From contig NC_013235.1 of assembly GCF_000024365.1 (NCBI RefSeq), positions 2,604,001 through 2,668,000 of the forward strand: a stretch of DNA of 64,000 bases, in the 5' to 3' direction. The position numbers and the translations under genes were made by a program. The notes beneath the pieces were generated by a model that saw nothing but the letters and a program-made list of their open reading frames with translations, was not told the origin of the DNA and searched no databases. The DNA is from Nakamurella multipartita DSM 44233. GTDB lineage: Bacteria > Actinomycetota > Actinomycetes > Mycobacteriales > Nakamurellaceae. Positions 42,353 through 51,555 of this stretch are shown one piece after another (the stretch's first letter is position 1; each line of letters opens with the position of its first letter).

Positions 42353-43174
42353 ATGACGCAGGCACCTGCGCAGAGCGCGGTCAAGCGCAAGCACCGGGCG
42401 ATGTGGGCGTTCGGCAACTACGACGCCGTGGCCACCGAGGTCGTCGGTGGGCTGGGGCCGGTGCTCGTAGCGGCGGCCGGCATCGGACCCGGGCAGCGGG
42501 TGCTGGACGTCGCCGCGGGGTCGGGCAACGCGAGCATCCCGGCGGCCGAGACCGGGGCTGCGGTCACCGCCAGCGACCTGACGCCCGAGCTGCTGGACAT
42601 TGGGGAGCGGCGGGCGGCCGAGCGGTCGCTGGAGCTGACCTGGGTGGAGGCCGACGCCGAGTTCCTGCCGTTCGGCGACAGCGAGTTCGACGTCGTCACC
42701 TCCTGCGTCGGGGTGATGTTCGCGCCCTTCCACCAGCCGGTCGCCGACGAGCTGCTGCGGGTGACCCGCCCGGGCGGCACCATCGCCCTGATCAACTGGA
42801 CCCCGGAGGGCTTCATCGGGCAGATGTTCGGCGTCATGCGCGGATTCGTTCCGGCGCCGCCGCCCGGCGCGCAGCCCGGCCCGCTGTGGGGGACCGAGAC
42901 CCACGTCCGCGTGCTGTTCGGCGATCTGGTCAGCGAGCTGACCGCCGAACGACGACGGCTCACCGTGGACCGGTTCGCCGATGCCGAGCAGTTCCGGGAC
43001 TACTTCAAGCAGTACTACGGCCCGACCATCGCCGCCTACCGCACGGTCGCCGACGATCCCGCCCGGACCGCGGAGCTGGACCGGGCCCTGGCCGAACTGG
43101 CCCGGTCGGCCGGGGCCGACACCGGCCGCATGGAGTGGGAGTACCTGCTCGTCACGGCCCGTCGGGCCGGCTGA
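42353..43174 (+). CDS. Class I SAM-dependent methyltransferase
   Basis: A 273-aa methyltransferase: VLDVAAGSGNASIPAAE (motif I), ASDLTPELLD, WVEADAEFLPFGDSEFDVVTS and LLRVTRPGGTIALINW, in the UbiE/Methyltransf_11 style. The N-terminal KRKHRAMWAFGNYDAVATEV helix is common in this subgroup. ATG at 42353 follows GGGAG at 42341. Its end overlaps the convergent DUF4188 gene by 23 bp. Substrate unknown. Confidence 0.88.
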   Translation: MTQAPAQSAVKRKHRAMWAFGNYDAVATEVVGGLGPVLVAAAGIGPGQRVLDVAAGSGNASIPAAETGAAVTASDLTPELLDIGERRAAERSLELTWVEADAEFLPFGDSEFDVVTSCVGVMFAPFHQPVADELLRVTRPGGTIALINWTPEGFIGQMFGVMRGFVPAPPPGAQPGPLWGTETHVRVLFGDLVSELTAERRRLTVDRFADAEQFRDYFKQYYGPTIAAYRTVADDPARTAELDRALAELARSAGADTGRMEWEYLLVTARRAG

Positions 43175-43658
43175 GCGTGGCCGTGGTCCCGGCGGCCAGG
43201 CGCTGCCGCGCCTGGTCCGACCGGGGACCCACCGGCACGCTCCGGGTCGCGGCCGCCAGCCCCATCGTCGGGGTGTCGACATAGATCGATTCGGCCCGAT
43301 CGACCATGTAGGTCTCGTGGAAGACGCCGACCGCCCCGTTGGCCCGGCGGGCGCGCCGGTTGTAGGCGGCCCACGCCGGCCGGTGCTGCGCGGTGGGGTC
43401 ACCGGCGTAGGCGTACAGCTTCTCGGTCGATTCCCAGTACTGGATCAGCGTCGGCCCACGCCGGCCGATCAGCATCCGGTACCCCAGCAGGCCGGAGTCC
43501 GGATCCTTGGCCAGCTCGGCCAGCATGCCCGGCATGGCCGCAAAGGTCGGCCACCACAGATCGGGTCGATGCCAGCGGTTGATCGTCATGCCGATGTGGA
43601 AGACGACCAGCGGGCCGTCGTGTCGGTGGGTCATCCGCCGGGTGTCCGGGTGGGCCAT
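43152..43658 (-). CDS. DUF4188 monooxygenase-like protein
   Basis: A 168-aa protein of the DUF4188 family (dimeric alpha/beta-barrel fold): VVFHIGMTINRWHRPDLWWPTFAAMPGMLAEL, GYRMLIGRRGPTLIQYWESTEKLYAYA and HETYMVD. Related barrels act as heme or quinol monooxygenases, though activity is unproven here. It is divergent from the MerR-type regulator, with an inverted repeat between the starts, so that regulator is its likely controller. Start at ATG 43658, with AAAGG upstream. Confidence 0.85.
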   Translation of the reverse strand: MAHPDTRRMTHRHDGPLVVFHIGMTINRWHRPDLWWPTFAAMPGMLAELAKDPDSGLLGYRMLIGRRGPTLIQYWESTEKLYAYAGDPTAQHRPAWAAYNRRARRANGAVGVFHETYMVDRAESIYVDTPTMGLAAATRSVPVGPRSDQARQRLAAGTTATLSRPDGP

Positions 43659-43675
43659 GGGAGTGCCTTTCGATA

Positions 43676-43715
43676 GGATAGTGACGCTCTCCAATAATGG
43701 GGAGTGACACTATCC
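43676..43715. promoter_or_regulatory. MerR-type operator between DUF4188 and regulator genes
   Basis: GGATAGTG (43676-43683) and CACTATCC (43708-43715) form an 8-bp perfect dyad, with inner CTCTCC/GGGGAG sequences adding partial symmetry around a central AATAAT. It lies 17 bp before each start codon, in the divergent region, as is usual for MerR-family operators that overlap the promoter. Confidence 0.6.
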
Positions 43716-43732
43716 AATGTCAAGGACGCCCT

Positions 43733-44362
43733 GTGCGCATCTCCGAGTTGTCCCGGGCCAGCGGGGTCCCGACGGCGACGATCAAGTACTACCTGCGCGA
43801 GAAGCTGCTGCACGAGGGAGTTCTCACCTCGGCGACGCAGGCCCGGTACGACCGGACGCACGTCGACCGGCTGCGCCTGATCCGGGCGCTGCTGGGACCG
43901 GGCGGGCTGTCGGTGGCCAAGGTGCGGCCGGTGCTCGAGGCCATCGACCACGCGGACGAGCCCAGCAACGAGCTGCTCGGGGTGGCCCACTGCGCCCTGG
44001 TGGCACCGGCCGACCCGGACCGGGACCTGTCCCGGGTGACCGCGATCCTGCAGCGCTGGGGGTGGGCGGCCGCGGCCAAGGACCGGGACAGCCAGGCGGC
44101 GCTGCTGGACGCGTTGGAGGCGATCGACGCCGCCGGCTTCACCATGCCGCCCGAGGCCCTGGACGGCTACGCGCAGGCGATGCTGCAGGTCGCCACCATG
44201 GAGCTCGCGCACCTGCCCACCGAGTCACCCGCGGAGGCCGTGCGGTACGTCGTGCTGGGCACCGTGCTCAACGAACCGCTGATCCTGGCCCTGCGCCGGT
44301 TGGCCGAACAGCACGTCTCGACCGAACGGTTCGCCGGCCCGGACCTGCCGGACGGTGACTGA
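43733..44362 (+). CDS. MerR-family transcriptional regulator
   Basis: A 209-aa regulator. The N-terminal winged helix MRISELSRASGVPTATIKYYLREKLLHEG is clear; the following QARYDRTHVDRLRLIRALLGPGGLSVAKVRPVLEAID is the MerR dimerisation start. The C-terminal region is helical and may bind a ligand. Start is GTG at 43733 after AAGGA. It is divergent from the DUF4188 gene and presumably activates it. It ends 4 bp before the CBS gene, on the opposite strand. Confidence 0.88.
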   Translation: MRISELSRASGVPTATIKYYLREKLLHEGVLTSATQARYDRTHVDRLRLIRALLGPGGLSVAKVRPVLEAIDHADEPSNELLGVAHCALVAPADPDRDLSRVTAILQRWGWAAAAKDRDSQAALLDALEAIDAAGFTMPPEALDGYAQAMLQVATMELAHLPTESPAEAVRYVVLGTVLNEPLILALRRLAEQHVSTERFAGPDLPDGD

Positions 44363-44366
44363 GCGG

Positions 44367-44798
44367 TCAGCGCGCGCCGGCCAGCGACGCGCGCTGGGCG
44401 GCCACCAGGACCTCGAGCACGTCCCGGGCCGAGATCATCCCCAGGACCTCATGCCCGTCACCCACCGGCAGGTGCCGGATCTCGGCGTCCACCATCATCG
44501 ACCCGGCCTGCGCGATCGAGGTGTCGGCCGGCGCCCAGATCAGGTCGAAGGTGGCGATCTCCTCGACCTGCCGGGTCTGGAGGTCGACCTCGCCCTGCGC
44601 GAGGGCATAGATCAGGTCGCGTTCGGAGACCAGCCCGATGCGCTCGTTGTCGTCGATCAGCACGACGGCACCGATCTGGTTGCCCACCAGCTCGGCCAAC
44701 GCCTGCGCCCAACTGGCGCCGGCGTCGATGGTGGCCACCGACGTGGTCATGATCCGGGTGACCGGATCGGTGGGTTGCGCGGTGCGTGGACTGGTCAT
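44367..44798 (-). CDS. Tandem CBS-domain protein
   Basis: A 143-aa protein consisting of two CBS domains (IMTTSVATIDAGASWAQAL with VVLIDDNERIGLVSERDLI, and EEIATFDLIWAPADTSI with HLPVGDGHEVLGMISARDVLEVL). A pair of these binds adenine nucleotides and senses energy status. No partner domain is attached. AGGAGCGG precedes the ATG at 44798. Confidence 0.88.
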   Translation of the reverse strand: MTSPRTAQPTDPVTRIMTTSVATIDAGASWAQALAELVGNQIGAVVLIDDNERIGLVSERDLIYALAQGEVDLQTRQVEEIATFDLIWAPADTSIAQAGSMMVDAEIRHLPVGDGHEVLGMISARDVLEVLVAAQRASLAGAR

Positions 44799-44958
44799 CG
44801 TCCGCTCCTGACCTGGTTGCTCCTGGCCGGCACCACATGTCGACGGTGCCGGTCAGAACCAGTTTTGGCGCGGGCGGCCAGAGGTGGCGAGGGCCATTGG
44901 TCCTGTCTCGGCGGTCCTGTCCCGGTGGCCTGTCCCGGCCGGGCGGCAACGGTCGGGG

Positions 44959-45165
44959 TCAGGCGGACTGCAGATCGCTGTCCTTGAGGCCGACCAGGGT
45001 CACGGTGGATCCGGGGTCGGGATTGAACTCGACGGTGTAGGTGGTCGTTCCCCAACCGGCCTGCCGGTTGACGATCCTTCCGGGGGCTCCGAGGGGGACT
45101 GCAGTCGTGACGCCATAGCGAATGTCGCGAGCCGCTCGCACCGTGGTGAGCGCCGGAAATGCCAT
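44959..45165 (-). CDS. Small beta-rich protein of unknown function
   Basis: A 68-aa protein with a strong GGAGG site before its ATG at 45165. The order [24 protein letters not shown] then [12 protein letters not shown] resembles a small SH3-like barrel found in many actinobacteria with no known role. It is divergent from the GH13 gene, with 212 bp of intergenic DNA. Confidence 0.65.
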   Translation of the reverse strand: MAFPALTTVRAARDIRYGVTTAVPLGAPGRIVNRQAGWGTTTYTVEFNPDPGSTVTLVGLKDSDLQSA

Positions 45166-45377
45166 CCGTCCTCCTTGAGGGTTGGTCTTCCAGCGGCACC
45201 CTACCCACCCCGAACGGGATCGGAATACCCGGATGGGATGAACAATGCGAAAACCCTCGGCGGGCGGTGTCCCCACACCGGGTTCCAGACGCGGGGCGCA
45301 CCGGGCGCTGCTCTACTGTCGGTGATTGCCACCGGCCGCTCGGGTCGGACCCCGGCACACAGGCAGGAGGGACGTCC

Positions 45378-47654
45378 GTGACCGATTCGGGACAGGATGC
45401 CGCCGCACTCGCGGACCCCCAGATCCAGGACTCCACCGAATCGGACGAGTCGCCCACCGCCACCGAGATCTCCTTCGATGAACATTTCTATCCGGCCCGA
45501 CCGCGGGCGCTGGGCCCGCGGGCGCGGCTGAATCACCTGAGCGAGGCGCCGCCGCCGTTCGCGGCCGACGCGCGCAACCACGCCTACGTCGAGTGGCTCG
45601 AGAACATGTCGATGCTGGGCGACGCGAACAACGTGGCCCGCCAGCTGTCCGGCCAGGCGGGCATGTGGCTCAACCCGTACGCGTACCCGAACCCACGGTC
45701 GGCCGTCGACCGGGCCTCGGTCTGGTTCACCGCCTACCCGCTGTCGCTGATCTCGGCGCCCGGCCAGTCCTACCTGGCCGCCCTCGGCGAGGAGGGACTG
45801 TGGACGGCGTTCGAGCAGATCGGCGTCGAGGCCGTGCACATCGGTCCGGTCAAGCGGGCCGGCGGCATCAGCGGGTGGGACTACACCGCCAGCGTGGACG
45901 GCCATTTCGACCGGATCAGCATGGCCCTGGACCCGTTGTTCGGGACCGAGAAGGATTTCCGGGTGATGTGCGCCGAGGCCCTGGCCCATGACGGGGTGAT
46001 CATCGACGACATCGTGCCCGGCCACACCGGCAAGGGGGCCGACTTCCGGCTGGCCGAGATGAACCACAAGGACTACCCGGGGATCTACCACATGGTCGAC
46101 ATCCCCGAGGAGGACTGGCATCTGCTGCCCGACGTGCCGCCCGGTCAGGACTCGGTCAACATCGACCAGGCCACCGAGAAGGCGTTGCAGGAAACCGGGT
46201 ACATCATCGGCCAGATGCAGCGGGTGATCTTCTACGAGCCGGGGGTCAAGGAGACCAACTGGAGCGCGACCCGGGCCGTCCGGGACACCACCGGCAAGTT
46301 CCGGCGGTGGGTGTACCTGCACTATTTCAAGTCCGGCCAACCGTCGATCAACTGGCTGGACCCGACCTGCTCGGGCATGCGGCTCGTGCTGGGCGATGCC
46401 ATGCACTCGCTGGTCGACCTGGGCTCGGCCGGACTCCGCCTGGACGCCAACGGCTTCCTGGGCGTGGAGAAGAGCGCCGAGGAGCAGCCGGCCTGGTCCG
46501 AGGGGCACCCGCTCTCGCAGGCGGCGAACCAGCTCATCGGCAGCATGGTCCGCAAGGTCGGCGGGTTCACCTTCCAGGAACTGAACCTGACGATGGACGA
46601 CATCAAGGCCACCTCCAAGGACGGCCCCGACCTGTCCTACGACTTCGTCACCCGGCCGGCGTACCACCACGCCTTCGTCACCGGCGACACCGGATTCCTG
46701 CGGCTGACCCTGCGGGAGGCCATGAAGATCGGCATCGATCAGGCCTCGCTGGTCCACGCCCTGCAGAATCACGACGAGATGACCTACGAGCTGGTTCATT
46801 TCGCCACCAAGCACAAGGACGAGACCTACACCCTGGGCGGTCGCGAGTTCCTGGGCTCCGATCTGGCCGAGCACATCCGGCAGACGCTGCGGGACAAGAT
46901 CACCGAACCGGCGGCGTCCTACAACCTGGTGTTCACCCAGAACGGCATCGCCTGCACCACCGCGTCGATCATCGCCGCCACCCAGGGTCTGGCCGACCCG
47001 GCCGCGGCCACCGACGAGCAGGTCGAGCAGATCCGGCGCGGCCACCTGCTGCTGGCCATGTTCAACGCGCTGCAGCCCGGGGTCTTCGCCCTCTCCGGCT
47101 GGGACCTGGCCGGCAACGTCACGCTCGACCCGGCGCAGGTGCAGAGCCTGATCCGGGAGGGTGACACCCGCTGGATCCACCGCGGCGCGCACGATCTGAT
47201 GGGGGCCAACCCCGCGGCCACGGCGTCCACCTCGGGCATGCCCAAGGCCCGCAGCCTCTATGGCAGCCTGCCCGACCAGCTCGCCGACCCGGCGTCCTTC
47301 GCCCGGCAGCTGGGCCGGGTCCTGGCGGTGCGCAAGCAGCTGGGCATCGCCACCGGGGCCCTGCTGGAGGTCATCGAGGCCGCCGATCCGGAGGTGTTGG
47401 CGATGGTCAACTGGACGGCCAGCGGCCTGATCCAGTTGACCGTCTTGAACTTCTCCGGCACCGATCTGGTGGCCGAGATCGCCTCCGACCACCTGGAACC
47501 GGGCTGCGCCGTGGTCGACGGCCTGGACGAGAGCTACCGGGCCGTGGTCGACGCCGACCGGCACCTGTCCGTCCCGCTGGCCGCGTACCAGGGCCGGGCC
47601 CTGGTGGTCGAGCCGGCCGCGGCCCCGAGCGAGTCCGCGCCCGTCAGCGGGTAG
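45378..47654 (+). CDS. GH13 glycoside hydrolase (trehalose synthase-like)
   Basis: A 758-aa alpha-amylase-superfamily enzyme. The barrel motifs are present: [14 protein letters not shown], the nucleophile region [12 protein letters not shown] (D356), acid/base segment [11 protein letters not shown] (E401) and [11 protein letters not shown] (D466). The chain matches a GH13 subgroup often annotated as trehalose synthase or maltose glucosyltransferase in actinobacteria, but the exact reaction is not established by the motifs. An N-terminal about 40-residue acidic tail is extra. GTG at 45378 has AGGAGG at 45365-45370. It stands outside a glgE/treS cluster, so trehalose metabolism is only a guess. 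Confidence 0.88.
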   Translation: MTDSGQDAAALADPQIQDSTESDESPTATEISFDEHFYPARPRALGPRARLNHLSEAPPPFAADARNHAYVEWLENMSMLGDANNVARQLSGQAGMWLNPYAYPNPRSAVDRASVWFTAYPLSLISAPGQSYLAALGEEGLWTAFEQIGVEAVHIGPVKRAGGISGWDYTASVDGHFDRISMALDPLFGTEKDFRVMCAEALAHDGVIIDDIVPGHTGKGADFRLAEMNHKDYPGIYHMVDIPEEDWHLLPDVPPGQDSVNIDQATEKALQETGYIIGQMQRVIFYEPGVKETNWSATRAVRDTTGKFRRWVYLHYFKSGQPSINWLDPTCSGMRLVLGDAMHSLVDLGSAGLRLDANGFLGVEKSAEEQPAWSEGHPLSQAANQLIGSMVRKVGGFTFQELNLTMDDIKATSKDGPDLSYDFVTRPAYHHAFVTGDTGFLRLTLREAMKIGIDQASLVHALQNHDEMTYELVHFATKHKDETYTLGGREFLGSDLAEHIRQTLRDKITEPAASYNLVFTQNGIACTTASIIAATQGLADPAAATDEQVEQIRRGHLLLAMFNALQPGVFALSGWDLAGNVTLDPAQVQSLIREGDTRWIHRGAHDLMGANPAATASTSGMPKARSLYGSLPDQLADPASFARQLGRVLAVRKQLGIATGALLEVIEAADPEVLAMVNWTASGLIQLTVLNFSGTDLVAEIASDHLEPGCAVVDGLDESYRAVVDADRHLSVPLAAYQGRALVVEPAAAPSESAPVSG

Positions 47655-47698
47655 TTGCGGCGCGCGCCGGCGGCGGCCGGGTGGGCCAAGATGTCCCG

Positions 47699-49141
47699 AT
47701 GACCATTGGGATCTCCTTCGCCGCCGCCGCCGACGGCACCCGCAGCACGACCACCGCCGGCCGCGGGATCGTGGCCGACGCGCTGCGGGCCGCCGACCCG
47801 GTGGGCGCCCGGGCGGTGGCGAACGAGACCGCGTGGCGCAGCCGCTACCTGCAGCACTTCCGGCGGCTGGTGGAGGCCGGCGTGGACAGCCCGGCGGCGT
47901 GGCTGGCGATCGCCGACGCCGGACTGCAGTCGGTGCACCAGCACCTGTCGGCCGACGACGCGCCACTGGCCGACGTCCTGACCGCGCCCGTCGGGCGCCA
48001 GTTGGCCACGGTCGAGGTGGCCGGGTCGGCCGAGCCCAGCACCGAGCTGGCGTTGCCCTACCACGGCCGGTCGCTGCGCGGTCAGCAGCTGCGCGATCAT
48101 CTGGCCGGCTGGGTGGACCAGGGCGTGCTGGAGCCCTCGGCCGCCGTCGCCGTCGGCGAGGTCATCGATCATCCCGAGTGGCTGGCCCTGGCCGGGCACA
48201 CCGTGGTCGTCCTGGGCGCGGGGGCCGAGATGGGCCCGGTCGGGCCGCTGCTCGGCTGGGGTGCCCGGGTGGCCGCGGTCGACCTGCCCCGACCGGCCGT
48301 GTGGGAACGGCTGATCCGGCTGGCCCGGGCCGGAGCCGGCACCTTGCTGGTGCCGGCCGATTCGGCCGAGCCGACCGACCTGGCCGCCGCGGCCGGGGCC
48401 GATCTGCTCACTGAGGTCCCCGAGATCGCCGACTGGCTCGGTGGTCTGGACGGCCGGCTGGTCCTGGGCAACTACCTCTACGCCGACGGTGGCACCCACG
48501 TCCGGCTCTCGGTCGCCGCCGATCTGCTCGGTACCCGGGTGGCCGGCGATCGGCCGGACACCGCGCTGGCGTTCCTGGCCACCCCGACCGACGTGTTCGT
48601 GGTGCCGCGCGCCGCGGTCGAGCAGTCCACCCGGGCCTACACCGGCCGGTCCGGCACCGCCAAGGTGCTCGGCCGCCCGCTGCGCTGGGTCACCCGCGGG
48701 CGGCTCATGCACCGGGCCTACCCGCCGGACGCCGACCCCGGCATCGCCGACGCGCTGGTGCCCGCGCAGGGCCCGAACTACGTGCTGGCCAAACGGATCC
48801 AGCGCTGGCGGGCGGCCAGCGCGCGGGCGGACGGGCGGCTGGTCTCCTTCCACGTGGCCCCGTCCACCCGCACCCAGTCCGTGATCAAGAACCGGGCCCT
48901 GGCCGCCGCCTACGCCGGCGCCCGCCGGTTCGGGGTGGAGATCTTCGAACCGGACACCGCGAACACGCTGATGGCCGCCCTGCTGGTGCGGGACCTGGCC
49001 GGGCCGCCGAGCCGGCACGAGCACCCGTGGCAGGACGAGGCGCACGCCGCCGTGCACGGCGGGCTGTGGCGCTGCGCGTACGAGCCACGCAGCATGCTCG
49101 GGCTGGCCGCCGTGCTCGGCTACGCGGCCTCCCGCCGATGA
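47699..49141 (+). CDS. Large Rossmann-like protein of unknown function
   Basis: A 480-aa protein. The middle shows a Rossmann-like strand and loop, HTVVVLGAGAEMGPVGPLLGWGARVAAVDL, suggesting NAD(P) or similar binding. Other conserved-looking stretches are LALPYHGRSLRGQQLRDHLAGW, NYLYADGGTHVRLSVAADLL and FHVAPSTRTQSVIKNRALAAAYAGARRFG. I know no tested function. It overlaps the DenD-like gene as ATGA, so the two probably act together in oxidation of a sugar acid or related compound. Start at ATG 47699, close to the previous gene. Confidence 0.7.
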   Translation: MTIGISFAAAADGTRSTTTAGRGIVADALRAADPVGARAVANETAWRSRYLQHFRRLVEAGVDSPAAWLAIADAGLQSVHQHLSADDAPLADVLTAPVGRQLATVEVAGSAEPSTELALPYHGRSLRGQQLRDHLAGWVDQGVLEPSAAVAVGEVIDHPEWLALAGHTVVVLGAGAEMGPVGPLLGWGARVAAVDLPRPAVWERLIRLARAGAGTLLVPADSAEPTDLAAAAGADLLTEVPEIADWLGGLDGRLVLGNYLYADGGTHVRLSVAADLLGTRVAGDRPDTALAFLATPTDVFVVPRAAVEQSTRAYTGRSGTAKVLGRPLRWVTRGRLMHRAYPPDADPGIADALVPAQGPNYVLAKRIQRWRAASARADGRLVSFHVAPSTRTQSVIKNRALAAAYAGARRFGVEIFEPDTANTLMAALLVRDLAGPPSRHEHPWQDEAHAAVHGGLWRCAYEPRSMLGLAAVLGYAASRR

Positions 49142-50157
49142 GGGTGCTGATCACCGGCGGGGCCGGGTTCCTGGGCACCCTGCTGGCCCGCCGGCTGCTG
49201 GCCGATCCGCCCGCATTCGGCGGCGGTCCCGCCGGGCCGGTGGACGAGCTGATCCTGCTCGATCCGCTGCCCCCGGCGGCCGACCTGGCCGGTGATCCCC
49301 GGGTCCGCGTGGTCGCCGCCGGTCTGGACGCCATCGGTGAGCTGCGCCCGGTCGACGCGATCTTCCATCTGGCCGGGGTGGTCAGCGGCGCCGCCGAGGT
49401 GGACTTCGACCTGGGGCTGCGGACCAACCTGGACGGCACCCGGGCGGTCCTGGACTGGGCGCGGGCGCACCCGGTGCCACCGATCCTGGTCTTCACCAGC
49501 TCGCTGGCCGTGTTCGGCCAGGATCCGGCACTCGACACCCCGATCGACACCCCGATCGACACCCCGATCGACACCCCGATCGACACCCCGATCGACACCG
49601 TGATTGAGGACGACACGTTGCCCCGGCCGCAGTCGAGCTACGGGTTCCAGAAATTCATCGGCGAGCAGCTGGTGGCCGATTACACCCGTCGCGGCTACCT
49701 GCGGGGGCGCAGCGTCCGGCTGATGACCGTCGCGGTGCGCCCGGGCCGGCCGAACGCCGCGGCCTCCGGCTTCCTGTCCGGGCTGATCCGCGAGCCGGTG
49801 CACGGCCAGGCCACCACCTGCCCGGTGCCGCCGGACCTGCCGGTCGCACTGTCCTCACCCGGGCGCAGCATCGAGGGCATCGTGACCGCGGCGGCCGTCT
49901 CCGACGACCGGTGGGGCAGCACCACGGCGATGACCCTGCCCGGGCTGTCGACCACCCCGGCGCAGCTGGCCGCCGGGCTGGACCGGGTGGTCGGGCCGGG
50001 CACCAGCAAGCTGATCAGTTGGACGCCGGACCCGGCGATCGTGGCCATCGTCGGGCGGTGGCCGGCCCGGTTCCGGACCCGGCGGGCGGCCGCGCTGGGG
50101 CTTCGGGCCAACGAGGACGTGGACTCGGTGATCCGCGAATTCCTGGGCCGCAGCTGA
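49138..50157 (+). CDS. DenD-like NAD-dependent epimerase/dehydratase with internal repeat
   Basis: A 339-aa short-chain reductase of the extended type: RVLITGGAGFLGTLLARRLL (GxxGxxG), HLAGVVSGAAEVDFDLGLRTNLDGT, the catalytic Ser strand LVFTSSLAVFG and YGFQK (YxxxK). It is nearest in pattern to D-erythronate dehydrogenase (DenD). Between the Ser strand and YxxxK, where DenD has a short loop, it carries five DTPI units coded by a 12-bp tandem repeat. The usual four-carbon sugar kinase and isomerase partners of DenD are absent; instead it is coupled to an unknown Rossmann-like gene. Confidence 0.85.
   Translation: MRVLITGGAGFLGTLLARRLLADPPAFGGGPAGPVDELILLDPLPPAADLAGDPRVRVVAAGLDAIGELRPVDAIFHLAGVVSGAAEVDFDLGLRTNLDGTRAVLDWARAHPVPPILVFTSSLAVFGQDPALDTPIDTPIDTPIDTPIDTPIDTVIEDDTLPRPQSSYGFQKFIGEQLVADYTRRGYLRGRSVRLMTVAVRPGRPNAAASGFLSGLIREPVHGQATTCPVPPDLPVALSSPGRSIEGIVTAAAVSDDRWGSTTAMTLPGLSTTPAQLAAGLDRVVGPGTSKLISWTPDPAIVAIVGRWPARFRTRRAAALGLRANEDVDSVIREFLGRS
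49534..49605. repeat. 12-bp tandem repeat, 5 exact copies plus one degenerate
   Basis: GACACCCCGATC is repeated exactly from 49534 to 49593, with a sixth diverged copy (GACACCGTGATT) at 49594-49605. Each unit encodes D-T-P-I inside the DenD-like gene, near its active site. Copy-number change would always stay in frame. Confidence 0.95.
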
Positions 50158-50217
50158 GCCGTCCGGGCACCCGTGGCGCGAGCATCGAGCGCTCATCAGG
50201 CCACCTAGGCTGATGGC

Positions 50218-51555
50218 GTGGGGAGCCGGTGGAGCGTCGAGACGGTGATGGCCGCCGCCCCCGACTCGGCGTCCCAGGTGGCCGGGCGCAAGCTGGCCCG
50301 GCCCGGCCCGTGGAGTTCGATCGGCGGGTCGGACGGGCTGCTGTGGGGGGAGTGCCAGGGCTCCGGGAAGACCCCGTACCGGGTCACCGTGGACACCGGC
50401 ACCCGCCGGTACCAGTGCAGCTGCCCGTCCCGGAAGTTCCCGTGCAAGCACGCGCTGGCCCTGCTGTTCCTGTGGGCCGAGGACCGCGTCGACGCATCGG
50501 GCGAGATCGCCGGCTACGCCCAAGACTTCGCCGATCGCGGGCGGCCGGCGGCCGGCGGGCCGGCCCCGCCGGCGCCGGCGGCCGTCAGGGAGCAGACCCC
50601 GGCGCAGCAGGCGGCCGCGGCGGCCCGGGCGGCGCAGCGCGACCAACGGGTCGAGGACGGGCTGGCCGAACTGGACCGCTGGCTGGCCGATCAGGTGGCC
50701 GGCGGGCTGGCCCGCGCCGCCCAGGACCCCTACGGCTGGGCCGAACCGACCGCGGCCCGGATGGTCGATGCGCAGGCGCCCGGCGTGGCCGCCCGGCTGC
50801 GCCGGCTGCCCGCGGTGATCGCCTCCGGGGCCGGCTGGCCCGGCCGGCTGCTGGACGAGCTGGCCCTGCTGCACCTGCTGGCCCGCGGCTACCGGCAGCG
50901 GGCCGGTCTGCCCGCCGACCTGGTGGCCACCGTCCGCGACCACGTCGGCTTCACGGTGCCCCGGGCCGACGTGCTCGCCGGGCCCGCTGTTCGCGATCAC
51001 TGGGTCGTCGTCGGCTTTCGCGACCTGGACACCGAGACCGTGTCCACGCGTCGGGTGTGGTTGCACGGCCGGGTATCCGGACGCTGGGCCCAGGTGCTGT
51101 TCTTCGCCGCCGGCGGCGCCGCCCTGGACTCCTCGCTGGTGCCGGCCACCGTCCTGGACGCCGATCTGCACTTCTACCCCGGGCGGGCCGGGCTGCGGGC
51201 CGCCGTCGGGACCGGCCACGCCGAGCCGGTCGCGCTCACCGGCTGGCGACCGGCCACCGACACGGTGGCGACCGCCGCCGACGCCTGGGCCGCCGCCCTG
51301 GCCGCCGATCCGTGGCAGCACCAGATCCCGGTGGTCCTGCGCGGCCGGATCGATCACGACGGCCGTGGATGGAGCTGCACCGACCCGGCCGGCGCATCGG
51401 TGCGGGTGCACGGGACCGAGCTGGACCTGTGGCGGCTGTACGCGCTGACCGCCGAGGCAACGGCCCGTGGGCCGCTGGACGTGGTGGGGGAATGGAGCGC
51501 GGCCGGGTTCCGCCCGGCCTCGGTCGTGCTGGACGGTCAGCTGGTGGTGCTGTGA
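50218..51555 (+). CDS. SWIM zinc-finger protein
   Basis: A 445-aa protein with a SWIM zinc finger near the N terminus: YQCSCPSRKFPCKHALAL with C67, C69, C76 and H78. An Ala/Pro-rich linker leads to an about 300-residue helical and beta domain with no named motif. SWIM fingers bind nucleic acid or protein. It is the first gene of a five-gene overlapping operon (GTGA with the next gene). Start at GTG 50218, without a strong ribosome site. Confidence 0.85.
   Translation: MGSRWSVETVMAAAPDSASQVAGRKLARPGPWSSIGGSDGLLWGECQGSGKTPYRVTVDTGTRRYQCSCPSRKFPCKHALALLFLWAEDRVDASGEIAGYAQDFADRGRPAAGGPAPPAPAAVREQTPAQQAAAAARAAQRDQRVEDGLAELDRWLADQVAGGLARAAQDPYGWAEPTAARMVDAQAPGVAARLRRLPAVIASGAGWPGRLLDELALLHLLARGYRQRAGLPADLVATVRDHVGFTVPRADVLAGPAVRDHWVVVGFRDLDTETVSTRRVWLHGRVSGRWAQVLFFAAGGAALDSSLVPATVLDADLHFYPGRAGLRAAVGTGHAEPVALTGWRPATDTVATAADAWAAALAADPWQHQIPVVLRGRIDHDGRGWSCTDPAGASVRVHGTELDLWRLYALTAEATARGPLDVVGEWSAAGFRPASVVLDGQLVVL

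Noticed and set aside
49534..49605. CRISPR array
   Set aside because: Repeats are contiguous 12-bp units without spacers and encode protein; the same holds for the repeats at 6064 and 10440.
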